Part shown: positions 10,744 through 22,797 of the stretch, piece by piece
How positions within the stretch are numbered: position 1 is the stretch's first letter
How the letters are laid out: every line of letters begins with the position of its first letter
Assembly: GCA_025331565.1 (NCBI GenBank)
Contig: JAFREQ010000043.1
Span: 5,155,001 to 5,219,000 of the forward strand
From: Holacanthus passer
Taxonomy: Eukaryota > Chordata > Actinopteri > Pomacanthidae
DNA: 64,000 nt
Direction of reading: 5' to 3'
Notes under the pieces: model-generated
Databases searched by the model: none
Told to the model about the DNA's origin: nothing
The model's input: only the letters and a program-made list of their open reading frames with translations
Translations under genes and position numbers: made by a program

Positions 10744-11006
10744 TTTAAAGGACCAGTATGCGGGACTTAGTGGCATCTGACAGCAAGGTTGCACATTGCA
10801 GCCCACTAAATATCCCTCCATAGATGAAGGAGAACCTACGGTAGCATAAAAACAGGAGAGGCCCTCTCTAGAGTCAGTGTTTGGCTCTGTGGAAGAGGAC
10901 CTGCTTCCCATGTAAATATAAAGGGCTCTAAGCAAATGAAGGCACAACACAGCAATTCTTAGTTTACGAAAACATAATTAGGAATATTATATTCCAATAT
11001 GTCCCT
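10744..11006. repeat. Dispersed non-coding repeat (TTTAAAGGACCAGTATG family)
   Basis: The block starts TTTAAAGGACCAGTATGCGG and runs through CTCTCTAGAGTCAGTGTTTGG and GTGGAAGAGGACCTGCTTCC to AATATTATATTCCAATATGT. I recognise these words in this order from an abundant teleost short repeat. The minus-strand open frame 10621-10950 is a product of this repeat, so it is not listed as a gene. Confidence 0.6.
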
Positions 11007-11847
11007 GAAAATCTGACAATGTAGAGACACAAGAAATTGGAAAAATAGCATGAGCTGATGTGTCTGACATGTTATAAAAGGTATTCCGCCAATTTGTGAA
11101 TGGTTCGAAGAGTTTTTGTCGGTGTAGCTGTTGTAACCTTGAGGATGAGAGCTGGAAACACAGCTCAGAAAACACAGTGTAAATGAGCCATATCAGTATC
11201 CAGGCATCCCGAGCGCCACTACAGACCACTGTCCCTTCAGGGCAAGCCTTTACACACAGTTGCATGACAATGTTTACTTATACACACGAGTCTCATAAAT
11301 CTTCCCATCTGGTCTGCTCAGGACTGGTCAAACAGGGCAAGACGTCATCAGCTTCCCGCTGTCCTCTCTTAACCTCCTTTGATGCTGCACGCTGATGGAA
11401 AATGCAGGAATGGAGTACGTACTGTAAACATGCACACACACTCACATGTTGGTGCATGGATTGCACACACACACACACACACATCTGCACTGCTGCACCT
11501 GCCCCCCTGTAGGCTGGCCACAAACAGACCTTAGTGGGACATTTCTTTTGTTTGTGTGGCAGCCTGTTGTTAACGCTGCACTGACCTGGATGACAACAAC
11601 ATGAAGTTAATGGCCCAAAATAGGCAGCTTTCCCAGACAATTACCATCAAATCTCTCCCCCGAAGCACAATCTCATCCTCCCTCCACCGTTTTTCCATCC
11701 CAGCCTAATTTCTCTCCTTCCATCTCAGGTGCCCCAGGCCACCTTCAAGGTGATTTATTCCCCAGGTCATTGCTCCATTCCCCTCCATGTCCCTCTCTGT
11801 CTCACAAGTTAGTATCACTTTACTATTGACTGAGGGGCTTAAAGAGC

Positions 11848-11855
11848 TATAAAAG
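11848..11855 (+). promoter_or_regulatory. TATA box candidate, distal sstr5 promoter
   Basis: TATAAAAG is a canonical TATA element. It would place a start site near 11878, upstream of the presumed 5' non-coding exon of sstr5. A second TATA-like element lies 140 bases downstream. Confidence 0.35.
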
Positions 11856-11939
11856 CCTGAACTGCACAGGAGAAGAAGAGAAAAGGAAGGTCTGAAGGTG
11901 AGATTTTACACCAACAATTGGTCTTGGCTGTGATTACAT

Positions 11940-12020
11940 CCACCCGTGGGTGGGACTTTCACATCAAAAGGCGGGGTGAGTTTTTCTACATAAATACTGG
12001 CAGTGCCCCTGTGAGTGACT
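11940..12020 (+). promoter_or_regulatory. Proximal sstr5 promoter candidate
   Basis: A CACCC-like word (CCACCCGTGGGTGGGA, 11940-11955), a GC box (AGGCGGGGTGAG, 11969-11980) and a TATA-like ACATAAATA (11988-11996) occur in normal order and spacing. The predicted start site is about 12018-12025. A splice donor follows about 290 bases downstream. There is no transcript evidence, so this is inference. Confidence 0.4.
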
Positions 12021-12308
12021 CCTCATCAGCTCAAGAAGACATTTCTCATCTCTCCTCCTCCTGAGCAGACAAACCTGGAGACCCACCGCTGCTTTTTGCG
12101 CTCCTGACTATGGAAATCTGAGACAATGCCTCAAGATGAAAAGTCAAGTGTGAGGTGGTTTCTCTATCGAGCGAAGAGGGGAAAGGGCAAGAGAGCTGAT
12201 TTTGACCTTAGAGAAAGTTTCCAAAATCGCATGTACACGGCAGGAGGAGAGCATCAAGCCACCGGATAGAGGAGAGGACGGAGCGCACCGGACAGGAGGA
12301 GCGCACAG
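12020..12308 (+). other. sstr5: Probable 5' non-coding exon 1 of sstr5
   Basis: The sequence between the TATA-like element and a strong donor is locally less AT-rich than its surroundings. It ends CGCACAG|GTGAGG at 12308/12309, with a second overlapping donor GAG|GTGAGT at 12313/12314. The partner acceptor would be TTTTCTCAAG ending at 13833, giving a 1.5 kb intron and 52 further 5' UTR bases before the ATG at 13886. Two upstream ORFs lie in this exon: 12110-12121 (three codons) and 12126-12269 (47 codons). Confidence 0.4.
12126..12269 (+). other. Upstream ORF in putative sstr5 leader
   Basis: ATG at 12126 opens 47 codons ending TAG (12267-12269), wholly inside the putative first exon. It is preceded by a minimal uORF, ATG GAA ATC TGA, at 12110-12121. 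The peptide is basic and resembles no family I know. If this leader is transcribed, the uORFs would be expected to lower receptor translation. Confidence 0.3.
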
Positions 12309-13885
12309 GTGAGGTGAGTCCCATTCACTCATGTCAACAACCTGTTTATGAAATGACATTTAATTTAAAGTCATGCTATTTTTGAGAAAGCCATTTTTCT
12401 TAAATATATATTTTAGTCATTTATTCTCCAAGAAACAACATGAAGTTTTATTATGAGTTTGGGGGGAAAAAATGTCATGATCCTGAAAGTTTTGCTTAAT
12501 AAAACTCGTCTCACACTTCTCGTGACAGACAGAAATGTCACGTCCACGCAAGCCCGAGGGGGGCTTTAATGTTTGTGTCCTCAACAGCAGGCTGCGGGCT
12601 GCGCGTCACTCCCGTGTTTGGACGCACGGTTCAGCGCGTCCGCACGTCAAAGCTTTTTATTTGTGCAACACATGTTCACAGCCTCGGGTCGCAACGTCCG
12701 AAAAACTGACTGTCAGCTATTAGAGGGTTATTATTTTAGGTCACCCTCCAAGGCACCAGGTAAGGACGTGGGGGGGGGACACTCTCGTGAGGATGCCCAT
12801 GCTTCTCATCCCATCATCATCTGTGTGAATGCATGGATGAGCGAATGAATGCACAGTGTAGCATATGCATGTCTTCACAAGCCTGAAAAAAATATGATAC
12901 AGGATCAGTTTGGTGCACTTGTTTTATTTTTTTTTTTTTTATCAATATACAGCTGTTGTTTTTCAGTCTACATAAAATATTTTATTTAGGTGACAATGTC
13001 CTCATTAAGATAAATGTGCATTATTTACACCATCAAACACAAAGCAAATATAGTCTGTTCTTATTACAAGGAAAAATGACCACTTATTTTAATGCAGTAA
13101 AAACAATGCAAAGATGTGAACAGCAGGATGCAGAGGGGCTTTAGGTAAAGACTGGAGTTGACCATTTTCAGCTTTAGATAAAATGTGCTGTTATCAGAAT
13201 CTGTATGATGTGTATGTAGAAGAGCAAAGTCACAGCAAACATCCATACTTTCACCTCCTGTTCAATAACCCATTGTGATCAGATATCAGGTCAATATGCA
13301 TGTCATCACATAGTAGTACAGAATATCGTTAAACCCCAGAATTAATATGCGTTTGTACATTGGAGGAATTTAACAAAACTAGTGAACTATTCCACAAAAT
13401 CAAAAACTTTAATAACTATATATTTTTTGCCCAAATACCCACTTCAGCAGTGTTAATGTCTATTTATCACTGGAGCACTCTGGCTCTTAAGGGTGTGGGC
13501 TACTTGCCACTTGGCTCCAGGTTTTTCTTTCTGTCTCTGTCTTACAGACATCTAATTCAACACCAGTGACAGTATTGCAACCTGCGTAACTAATGTCATC
13601 TTCTTCTTCTAAAGTGCAACTTCTCATTAAGAGAAATGGCATGTTGGCCACATGCCCAGACAATTCAGTGGAAAGTTTCTCTTCTCTCCTGGTGAATGTG
13701 GGCATCATGCCCAGAGAGTGTGCTGTTGTGACTGTGTATGAGAAACCTAAACCTATCCTGATTTCTTTTTAACGTGGCTTTCTGTTAAGTACCCTATGTA
13801 ATAATTGTTAATTTGTGTCTGTCTTTTCTCAAGTGAGCTGTTTCCTACTGTGATCCAAACGGACACTAGCACTTCCTCCTTCAAC

Positions 13886-15672
13886 ATGGATGGCTACAAC
13901 TGGACGTCGGTATCTGAGAACATCAGCATGTCTTCCTCCCAGCCCTATCCCAGCTACACCACCTTCTACAATATCTCAGACGTGGCCGCCCCAATGCCCT
14001 TCGATGTCGTCACTGCAGTCGTCTACACGATTGTCTTCATTGTGGGTCTTCTGGGTAACACGTTGGCCATCTACGTGGTGGTTCGTTACACCAAGATGAA
14101 GACAGTAACAAACATGTACATCCTCAATTTAGCCTTGGCAGATGAAATCTACATCCTGGGAATTCCCTTCCTGGGCACTAATAGTGCGCTTTCCTACTGG
14201 CCATATGGGGATTTCTTCTGCAAGGTGTGCATGGCTGCTGATGCCATGAGCCAGTTCGCCTCCACCTTTTGCCTGACGCTGATGAGCATCGATCGCTACC
14301 TGGCTGTGGTTCACCCAATTCGCAGTACCAAATGGCGGAAGCCACAGGTGGCCAAGGTTTTAGCTGCCATAGTGTGGGTTTTGTCCTTTCTGATTGTGCT
14401 GCCGGTCACAATCTACTCACACGTGCAGGAGGATTTCAACACCTGCAACATAACCTGGCCTGAGCCACATGAGTTGTGGTCCATTGTTTTCATCCTCTAC
14501 ACATCCATCCTGGGCTTCTTTGGTCCTCTGGTTGTTATTTGCATCTGCTACTTGCTCATTGTCATTAAGGTAATAAGACACATAAAATTGACCTCTTATT
14601 GGTGTCTAACTCAATTTTTGAATTTCCCACTCTCATAATCTCATAAAACCTTTTGAATCACTTTCAGGTGAGGTCAGCAGGTGTGCGGGCAGGATTGACC
14701 AAGCGGCGTAAGTCGGAGCGCAAGGTGACGCGCATGGTGGTGATCATCGTGTTGGTGTTTGTGCTTTGTTGGCTGCCCTTCTTCACTACCAACATTGTCA
14801 ACCTGATTCATATCATCCCCGAGAACAAAACCACTCTCTACTTCATCCTGGTCATCCTCACCTACGTCAACTCCTGTGCCAACCCAGTCCTCTATGGCTT
14901 CCTCTCTGACAACTTCAAGCAGAGCTTCCAGAAGGTGCTCTGCTTCCACAAACCAAACGGTGTCGGCTCTACAGACCAGAAGGGAGGTAGACAGAAGTTA
15001 CCCAAGGAAAGCCGCAATCCTATTTTCACACCCAGAAGTCAAGCACAGAATGGACAAATGCAGAGCGCTCAGGTATGTAGAAACAATAGTCATGTGATCC
15101 ATATAATTTCTGAACAAAGACATCCACCCATTTTCCTTTATCGCAACATATTACAACAGGTATAGTCAACCTGTTTTAAATTTCAGCTGCTGATGTATTG
15201 AATAGTTTATATTTCTGTGAATGGGCCTGAACGTTTGGCTTGGATTGGCAGAAGGCAATATTGTAATGTTAAAACAGAGGGAGATCATTTTAATTGCAAA
15301 ATTAAAAGTCAAATTTAGCAACATGTTTTATAATCATATCATCAAATCTGCACTTGTGCCTTCAGCAGCCCCCTCTGTCCTATTGCTCGGTGCGTTATCT
15401 CCCTCCGGTCTTCTTTCATTCTGTGTGAAAATGTGGCCTCCAGATATGAAGCCCATTTTATGTAACAGACAGGAAAAAGACTGAGCCTCAGGTTATAACC
15501 TTCAAATACAACGACAAAAGTTTTCAGTTGTTAAGCTCATCGGTGACGCTGTGTCTTATCCCTGATCTCCGTGTCTGTCATGTTGTTACAGCAGCCTGTC
15601 CAGGTCGAGGTGATTGGGGAACTCGACAGAGAGCCTTTAAAGACTGTGCTGAATGGCCAGCCGTCGCTATGA
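13886..15672 (+). CDS. sstr5: Somatostatin receptor type 5 (three coding exons 13886-14569, 14668-15072, 15592-15672)
   Basis: Class A GPCR of about 389 residues. It binds somatostatin peptides and in the family couples to Gi/o, lowering cAMP and hormone release. N-glycosylation sites are at N5, N12 and N29. TM1 has GN (57-58), TM2 D86, the ECL1/ECL2 disulfide pair C112-C187, the ligand-contact D119 in TM3, DRY 136-138, CWLP 262-265 and NPVLY 300-304 within the somatostatin-receptor signature NSCANPVLYGF. C320 is a palmitoylation candidate. FFTTNIVNL, TCNITWPEP and SFQKVLC point to subtype 5 rather than 2 or 3. Introns: GTAATA..TTTCAG (98 nt, after K228) and GTATGT..TTACAG (519 nt, after Q363), both phase 0. 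ATG 13886 starts at the family N-terminus; an in-frame ATG at 13805 lies before the acceptor AG at 13833. The last exon (26 codons, ending PSL) is the least certain part; read-through of exon 2 would stop at 15165. Confidence 0.93.
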
Positions 15673-16220
15673 GTTTTCAAGCTGCCCCATCGTAGTGTGC
15701 TGCCACATGGGGCTTTGACTCCTGGACCTTGTATTGATTGGTATTTCTTGTCTTTATTGCTGATCCTCCCTCTCCAACTGGGACATTTGTGGAGAGGACC
15801 AGAGGAGCAAAGACTACATGCAGCATTCATCGCGGAGCTTTTGTTCATGTCTTTGTAGTTTAAGTAAGGCTGCATTGTACAAAGCATTAGTGTATGTAAT
15901 GTCACATCTCAGTACAATACAGACGTGAGACTTTAAATGCTGTAAATTCTCAAACGACTTTATTCAGTCTTTTATTTTGAAACAGGCATTTCTGTTTTAC
16001 ATTAGATCATAGCTTAGTAAGAATTTCTGATCTGCTCTTGTTTTATTTGCCGCTGATGCTTTTGCTATTGTAAACCAGACACTTCCTCTATGTTTACCTG
16101 TCACCTTGATAAATTCAGTATAATGTTCATTTCATGGCACGTGACAATGCAAGTGTTGAGTTGACAGTACAATCTAGCTTCACACCAAATGACTGGGGAT
16201 TAATCATTGAGTTTATTTCT
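15673..16220. other. sstr5 3' UTR and spacer
   Basis: Non-coding sequence after the predicted TGA at 15670-15672. I see no clear AATAAA in the first 500 bases, so the transcript end is not defined. Confidence 0.3.
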
Positions 16221-16224
16221 GCTG

Positions 16225-16345
16225 GTTAAAAAATAGTTTGACATTTTTGGAAAAACATTTATCAGCATCACACAAGAAGATTTGTATCCATCTTCTCGTC
16301 TCAACTAAATCGCAGCTAGAAAGCAAATGTGGAACTGTTCCTCTG
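16225..16345. repeat. Partial palindromic MITE-like element
   Basis: AAAATAGTTTGACATTTTTGG and CATCTTCTCGTCTCAACTAA match the left end of the element seen complete at 41240-41780. The copy is degenerate and lacks the right half. Confidence 0.5.
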
Positions 16346-19300
16346 AGAAGAAACTTTGGGAATAGATTGATGTAATTATTGCTGTGGAAAAGTACATTTT
16401 GCTGAATTTACCATGTGAGCCGTTATAGAACAGGTAATTTCACCCTGCTCAATGATTTTTTTTTTTTTCACCAGGCCTTTATTGGGTGTCAGGCTTATAG
16501 TAATTATTGTGCTTTCCTTAATTTGAAAATTTACAGTATTTAATTTGTACTACTATAACTAGAGTGAGCACTGCACTGTTGGTTACTGTAAAGCTGGTTG
16601 AAATGTTATTGATGATTTCTCTTATCTTGTTAGTTTTTATGGGCTTTTTTGTGACATATGAAATTGTTACAAAGCTGTGAAAAAGGCCTTGACATAGCCC
16701 AGCCAGGTATGGTAGCTCTTCTCTTCTTCTTCTCTTCCCTCTCACGTGTTGGAGTGGACACCATGATGACAGAAAGGAGCCTATTATACCTTATTATATC
16801 CCAACTCACTGTTTAGCTGCCGGACTACAAACTTTGATATTTGATGCCGACGTTATTTGGAAGTTGCTGGACAACACTGTAGCATCATTAGCAGTGATTG
16901 TGGTGATTGAGCTTCTTCTGAAAAATGACCCAGTAAGATGGACACATGGATACCTTACAGGAGACGACGGATTTATTTGTATTAGAAACCCTGTGAATTT
17001 TGAAATATGGAGCCTTGAGTTCATCCCCACATACATAAAACAAAAACGCTCAGTCAGTCATTCTGTTAACGACGCAATCTTGAATATTAATGAACGATCA
17101 AGTCTGCTTTGCATTAGTCCTACACAGGGCTGCTGATCCGTGCCTGCATGAAACAAAGCCGTTATGTGTACATCTATCCCCTTAACAGGCGTTTGATGTT
17201 TATCGTCGCTGTGATTTATAAATGTTATGGCAGGTTTATGTTTCAGACTGAAGCACTTTATCCTTATTTCCTGTCGAAAGAGAACAGTGGCAGCTTTACG
17301 CTTGAATGTCTCTCCACATAGTTTAGATTCATTTTGTTTGTTTGCAAATGAAGTTCAAGAGGTTTTATTGCAAAAGCAGAGGGAAGAAGGGGAAGAAGAT
17401 TTTGTTTTTCTCAGGGCAGGTCATTGGAGCATATTTGGATGTTTTAAGTGATAGGACATTAGAGTAATGGCTTGCCACAAAAATAACTATTGACATAAAA
17501 ATCTGAAAAGTTGTCAGCAAAGTAAAGGGAGACTTTTTATTTGTTGTTAATGGTGGTGGGGTTTTTGTTTGTTTGTTTGTTTGCTTGTTTCCCAGATTAA
17601 TGATCTCAGAAGCCTTTCACTGTTTAATAAATGTAACCATATCAAAAGCACAGTGTGGAGTGCAAATTGTTTTAATCTAGATTTTTTTTTTTTATCTATC
17701 TTGGTGTTTGCCCACTTTCAACAAGTTGGAGGAAGGCTTACAGCAAACAATAACTTCTTTAATGTACATGTGAAATACAACATTATTCTTTAATCTGGCA
17801 ATAAGGTCTTTAAATAAAAACATTACACAAAGGAGTTGTTTCGTGTGCAGCACACACAGCTTGATTTTAGAAAGCGCCAAGCTTTAAACTGGCTGGGCAT
17901 TCAGGTTCAGGAGACACACAGTGTGCAAGGTGTGAAAATCATCCAGCTGAAAACTATGAGTAATTAGACCAAGAGGAACAAAATGGTTCGTAAAGGATTC
18001 TTGTAACTGGGGAAGATGTGGATAGATAGATACATGCAATCTCTGTAAAACCTGCTGCTTCTTTTTCACATACGCAGAAAGAGCTGGTGAAAAGGTGTAT
18101 TTCATCAGGCCTGTAACCAGCTGGAGTAAATGTAAAAAGTAGTTGTTTTTTTTCTCAAATGCAGTGCATTTAATGTAAGTTGGTAATTCCACACACTCCA
18201 TTGTTGTTACCTTTATATGCAAGTGTACTGTATGACGCCATATATCATTCACAGGAACCCATTCAGCATTCATTCAGTGCAACACACTATATAACACATT
18301 CTACGAAATTAAACTCATTATCACCCCTTGCACCACGTGTCTTCACTATCATCCATCATCTTCTCCCCCTGAACATTTTCTTTATGTCTTCCCTCATGTC
18401 TTTTCATAACCCTTATTGTCTGTTTACTGACAACCGGTTTTCCTGGTGGGGTGTGGGGGTAGAAACACACCCTGTGCCTTCTGCAGCTTCTGGTTATCTA
18501 GGTGTTTATGGTCATACTGCTTTTGTTCCATCAACCTCAATGTCAAGCCAAAGAAACATTATCAAACAGAGAAAATAACACTGAAACAGTTTCTTGACTA
18601 AAAGAATAAAAAAAAGTCCACTGCAGCACAAATCTGCATTAAGTCTCACGTACTGTAAATGCCTGTTAATGCTCTGGGCACTTTTTGACTTTGGTTTTTG
18701 GTCTGAAGCTCTGCAGTAGGCATATTTCATTTCACGTAATCCCAAAAGAGGGAGTACCTCCAGTTATATCCAGCCACATTAGCAGCACGGGTCTGAGGGA
18801 GACTCTCAATGGACGACTACAACCTGCAAGGCAAGGTGACCGGCAGAGACAGTACCATCACTCGGCAGAGAGACAAATGCATTAAACTTTGTCGACATTC
18901 ATCTTTTGCTCTATCTCTACTGTGAAACTAGTGTAATCACAAGTCTTCTATCTTTAAAGAGTCCAAGTCAGAGAGAGATTGAAAAATAAAGGCAGCATGA
19001 GAATATTAGTTCTTCTCAATACTTCATGAAGTTGCTTCACTTTAGATATAATCAAATTCATGATTCAGATTGAATTATTTTGGGCAGCTTTTATGCGATG
19101 TCACGTTTGTGCTCTGGGCTCAGTATCATTACCAGGAAATCAGTCTGATTCATTTTAACTGGAAGATCATCTTGATATTGTGGGACACGACCTAGGATCA
19201 TTGTGCTAGTGCTGCTGGGAAGACATACATCAGGCAACAGGTAAGCACACCTGGCTTTATGGACACGCACGATGTGTTTGTTGACACATTGAGAGGAGGA

Positions 19301-20430
19301 GTCTAAATAAACTATATGTCAGTCTGTGTAGTGACAATGACGAAAGGAATTTAAGCATTTATTTTGGTGGAGGTGAAAGAGACGCTGTGAGTGGCTGACA
19401 TCTGAAAAGAACCAAGTGAATTGTAAAAGCATTCAGTGCATTCAGTTCAGAGTGTGGATACAACATCTGAGGCAAATTGTGCAAAAGAAGTAAAAAAGTG
19501 TTTTTGTAATTCTGGGTACAGTTCTGGGAAACAAAACTGAAGTTTAGGGGAAAAAATGAGCTTGAAATCAGCTTCTGACACATTACATGTAGAAGTCATT
19601 GTTTGATGAAGGAATGAATTTAACTGCAAATTGCGATGCATTAAAGCTCTATTTCACATTTTTACTTCACTTGTCATGAACTGAATAGACATTCCTACAG
19701 GTTCATGCTTTTTACTAACTGAATTAACTTAACACTTTTTCTGTACATTGTACATTGAGTCTTGTGAGTGTCAGACGTTTGATGACATGTGATGTACAGT
19801 ATTTCAAAGTTTACAGTGATGCCAAAGTTTCATGTTGTGCCCTCAAAGTCTCCTAAAAACATGAACTCTTAAGGGACCGTCGCATTCAAAAGAGGAAATT
19901 GAGGCAATGCTGAAGCATAGCACATATAAAACCTTCAGGGGTTTATGAAAATGGACAAACCATGACCTGTTTCACTTGATAAGAAAATCTTCAAAATAAA
20001 AACCTTTTAATTTGTAGAAGTTTTCAATAAGCACAACACATAATTGTCATTGAACATTTACTGATGTGTAGTGACGAACAGTTAATACTGTTTCTCCTCC
20101 ACCAGCCTGTGGCAACACTCGCCCCTCTTCCTCACACACACAGACATTTGGAGAAATGTGTATAATGAGCAGACAAAAGCTGAAGCAAGGTTAATTGTTA
20201 TTGTGAAGGTTGTTGATGTTCTTAATGGTGACAGTAAATGGCTTTAAGGTTGGTGCAGGTACTTCCAGAAATCTATTTTCAACTAACTGATCAAGGACGA
20301 ACAAAACAAAACGTGTGTGCGTTTGCACGTCCACTACAGTGAATCACCGTTATTGAGGCTAAATATATACATACATTTAGTGCTAAAGATTTTTCATTTT
20401 TATCTTTGCAATGCACCTTTTGAGATTTTT
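16346..20430. other. Intergenic between sstr5 and nherf2, part 1
   Basis: No gene is recognised. The opposing open frames at 16806-17136 and 17884-18578 have no motif, no coherent composition and no splice context. The region is AT-rich spacer with T-runs. Confidence 0.3.
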
Positions 20431-20434
20431 TTCA

Positions 20435-20580
20435 GGATGGCAGTGTCCGTGTGTCTACCACTGGTTGGTCTACCACTTTGGTCCAGACCAAAATATCTCA
20501 CCATCAGTGGATTACCATGAAATGCTGTGCAGATATTCATCGTCCTCAGAGGATGAAAAATCATCAAGATGATTGCTGTA
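20435..20580. repeat. Fragment of CAACTATTGGATGGATT-type repeat
   Basis: CAGACCAAAATATCTCACCA, GTGGATTACCATGAAATGC and GATATTCATCGTCCTCAGAG match the order of words in the longer copy at 52543-53095 (ATGGATTGTCATGAAATTTT, then ACATTCATGGTCCAAAGAGG). This is a short degenerate copy. Confidence 0.5.
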
Positions 20581-22550
20581 AAAATGTGGAAGAAACTAAA
20601 ATATAGCAGAGTATAGACACATAAATGTTTTAGAAATAGCTTCACCTGAATAAAGACTGATCATTATGTGCAGACACTCAGGGCAGAAACACATTTCTAG
20701 CCATCAGTGAAGTCAGTAATCACTGCTTTTGAAATATCAATCATGGCGCGCAGCTCTTCTTTGTGAAGGTCAGCCTATTTGAGCAGTAACGCTTCCTGTG
20801 GCTTAAGACTATAATGTTCTTGCAGGAATACAACAAGCCAATCAGCCCAACTTGAAGCTGAAAGTGTGGAAAGTTTATCTGGCGTGTGTTTTAGCCGCAA
20901 ATGTCTGCACATCGAGGACCAAGGAGCATTGAGGGGATCAGAAGGAAGAGACAGAGGAGTGGGTTGCCCTGTGTGGCTAATTAAAGCTGAGAGCTGTGGC
21001 TTTCTCCACCCCACAGTGTCTTCTCCTCCCTCTGCCTCTGTCCATTTCAATGATGCATAAGTAATTGCTCCAGTAAACTAAACCCAAGATATGTGCATGT
21101 TGCCACTCAGTATGTCATAACATACTGAAACCAAGATGTCCTACTTTGTTATTCAGCACCACTTCCATACTCTTTCTGTCTCCATATCTATTTTGGAAAG
21201 AATTGAAAAGAGTCAAAGCAATTTTTAAGATACCATCTGGAGAAAATTGCACGCTGCGCTGCAAGTCTGATATGAAAGCAGAAATATAATACCGTCGCTG
21301 TAATGTAGAGATGACTGGAGTAATTCAGTGATGATGGTGATGATGATGGTTGTAGGACTATAAGCTGTCGTTCTCTATATTTGTTCCCATAGTCCACAAC
21401 ACAGCATGATGCATGTTGGAGCTTGTAAGGAGACGAAGTGGCTTTTTTCTCACACAGATTTCTCCCTCAGCTACGCCCATTTGATATTTTGGGGACCCTG
21501 TGTAAAACTGAATAGAGCTCAGCGGGAGGAGAGGCGCAGTGGGGAGTGCATCAGTGTGTCAGTAGCAATTAAACTTGGATAAAAGTGTCTGTGCTTTTTC
21601 CACGCTTTTAACAAATGACGCACATGGAAAACGGACAGTTTCAAAGCACTCAGACTAAATTCAAACACGTGAGAGCTATCAGGATGTGCCAGGAGTGATC
21701 GCATCCTCTACAGATGTCAGGGATTGTCGGATGAATTGAGAGCTTCATCTCTTTTAGTTTAGTCATAGGTAATGTTTCATAAGTTGTTTACATTAATGAA
21801 AAAAATTTGGCCACATGAATAAATTGTAATTTAAGTCAATATCAGGGAACAGCAATATTTGAGCAGACATTTGTTGTGCCATATGTCTACAAAACCTGGA
21901 GATCATACATCTTGTAGTCTGTTGTGGACGTCTTGTGTGTCCTGTGTGTTTGTTGACTCGTGAAGTCATTTAGGTGAAGCTGTGACAGAGACTAAACTTG
22001 GACTTTCCCCCAGGGATCCTCCCCCGATGGCAGCGACTGTCTCCTTTAATATAAACACAGGGCCACTGAGCCAAATACCGAGCTGGTGCTCTTAAACAAG
22101 CCATACAGCATGTGTGTGTATGTGTGTGCACGTGTGGGAGTACGATGCTGACGGATGACTGACAAACCCATCCATTATCTCCAAGAGAAAAAGGTCACAG
22201 TATCATCGCAGATCCCCATCTGTTTATCTTTACATTTGCAGACATTCGCTTCATTTCACATCGAGGAGCTGTCAATCAATGAACCCCAACTCCCCCGGCC
22301 AGCTTCACCATCAACTCCCCCTAAATCACCGTAGACCAATTAGAGGAGGAGCAGTGATGAAATGGGAGATGTGAAGGGAAAACAGGAGTGGATGATCCTG
22401 TTGCAGTCCGCACTTCCTTCTTATATCTGTCTCTCTGCAGGCAGATAGAGTGCAACAGGAAATTGAGAGCTCAACATAATCAAGACTCAATAAACAGGAT
22501 TAATGTGATGCTTGCTGTAATAGACATTTAATCTTTTCATCTGTATGCAG

Positions 22551-22554
<4 letters not shown>
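20581..22554. other. Intergenic, nothing recognised
   Basis: Spacer without recognisable coding sequence. The opposed open frames at 20775-21060 are not protein-like. Confidence 0.3.
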
Positions 22555-22584
<30 letters not shown>

Positions 22585-22748
22585 TGCATGTTGTGAGGAT
22601 ATAAATGTGTATACACATTCACATTATGGGGACAAAATGCAAGTCCCCATATTGTAAATCATTCAGTTTTAGTGAAGACTTGGGTTTAAGTTAGGGTTTA
22701 GGTTAAGTCTCCTGGAAATTAATGTAAGTCAATGTAATGTCATCTGAA

Positions 22749-22791
<43 letters not shown>
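22555..22791. repeat. (TG)n-bounded dispersed repeat followed by (GA)n
   Basis: (TG)n at 22555-22582, a 170-bp block with GGGTTTAGGTTAAGTCTCCT and GGAAATTAATGTAAGTCAAT, then (TG)n/(GA)n at 22750-22791. It is a second copy of the family at 7836-8152. The frame at 22737-23108 starts inside it and is not a gene. Confidence 0.65.

Positions 22792-22797
<6 letters not shown>

Noticed and set aside
13805..13885. Upstream in-frame ATG extending Sstr5 by 27 residues
   Set aside because: It lies before a good splice acceptor (TTTTCTCAAG, AG at 13832-13833). The extension has no receptor-like sequence, while the ATG at 13886 begins a typical short glycosylated N-terminus.
16806..17136. Overlapping 100- and 76-codon frames on opposite strands
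   Set aside because: Neither shows domain sequence, codon bias or splice signals. Treated as chance.
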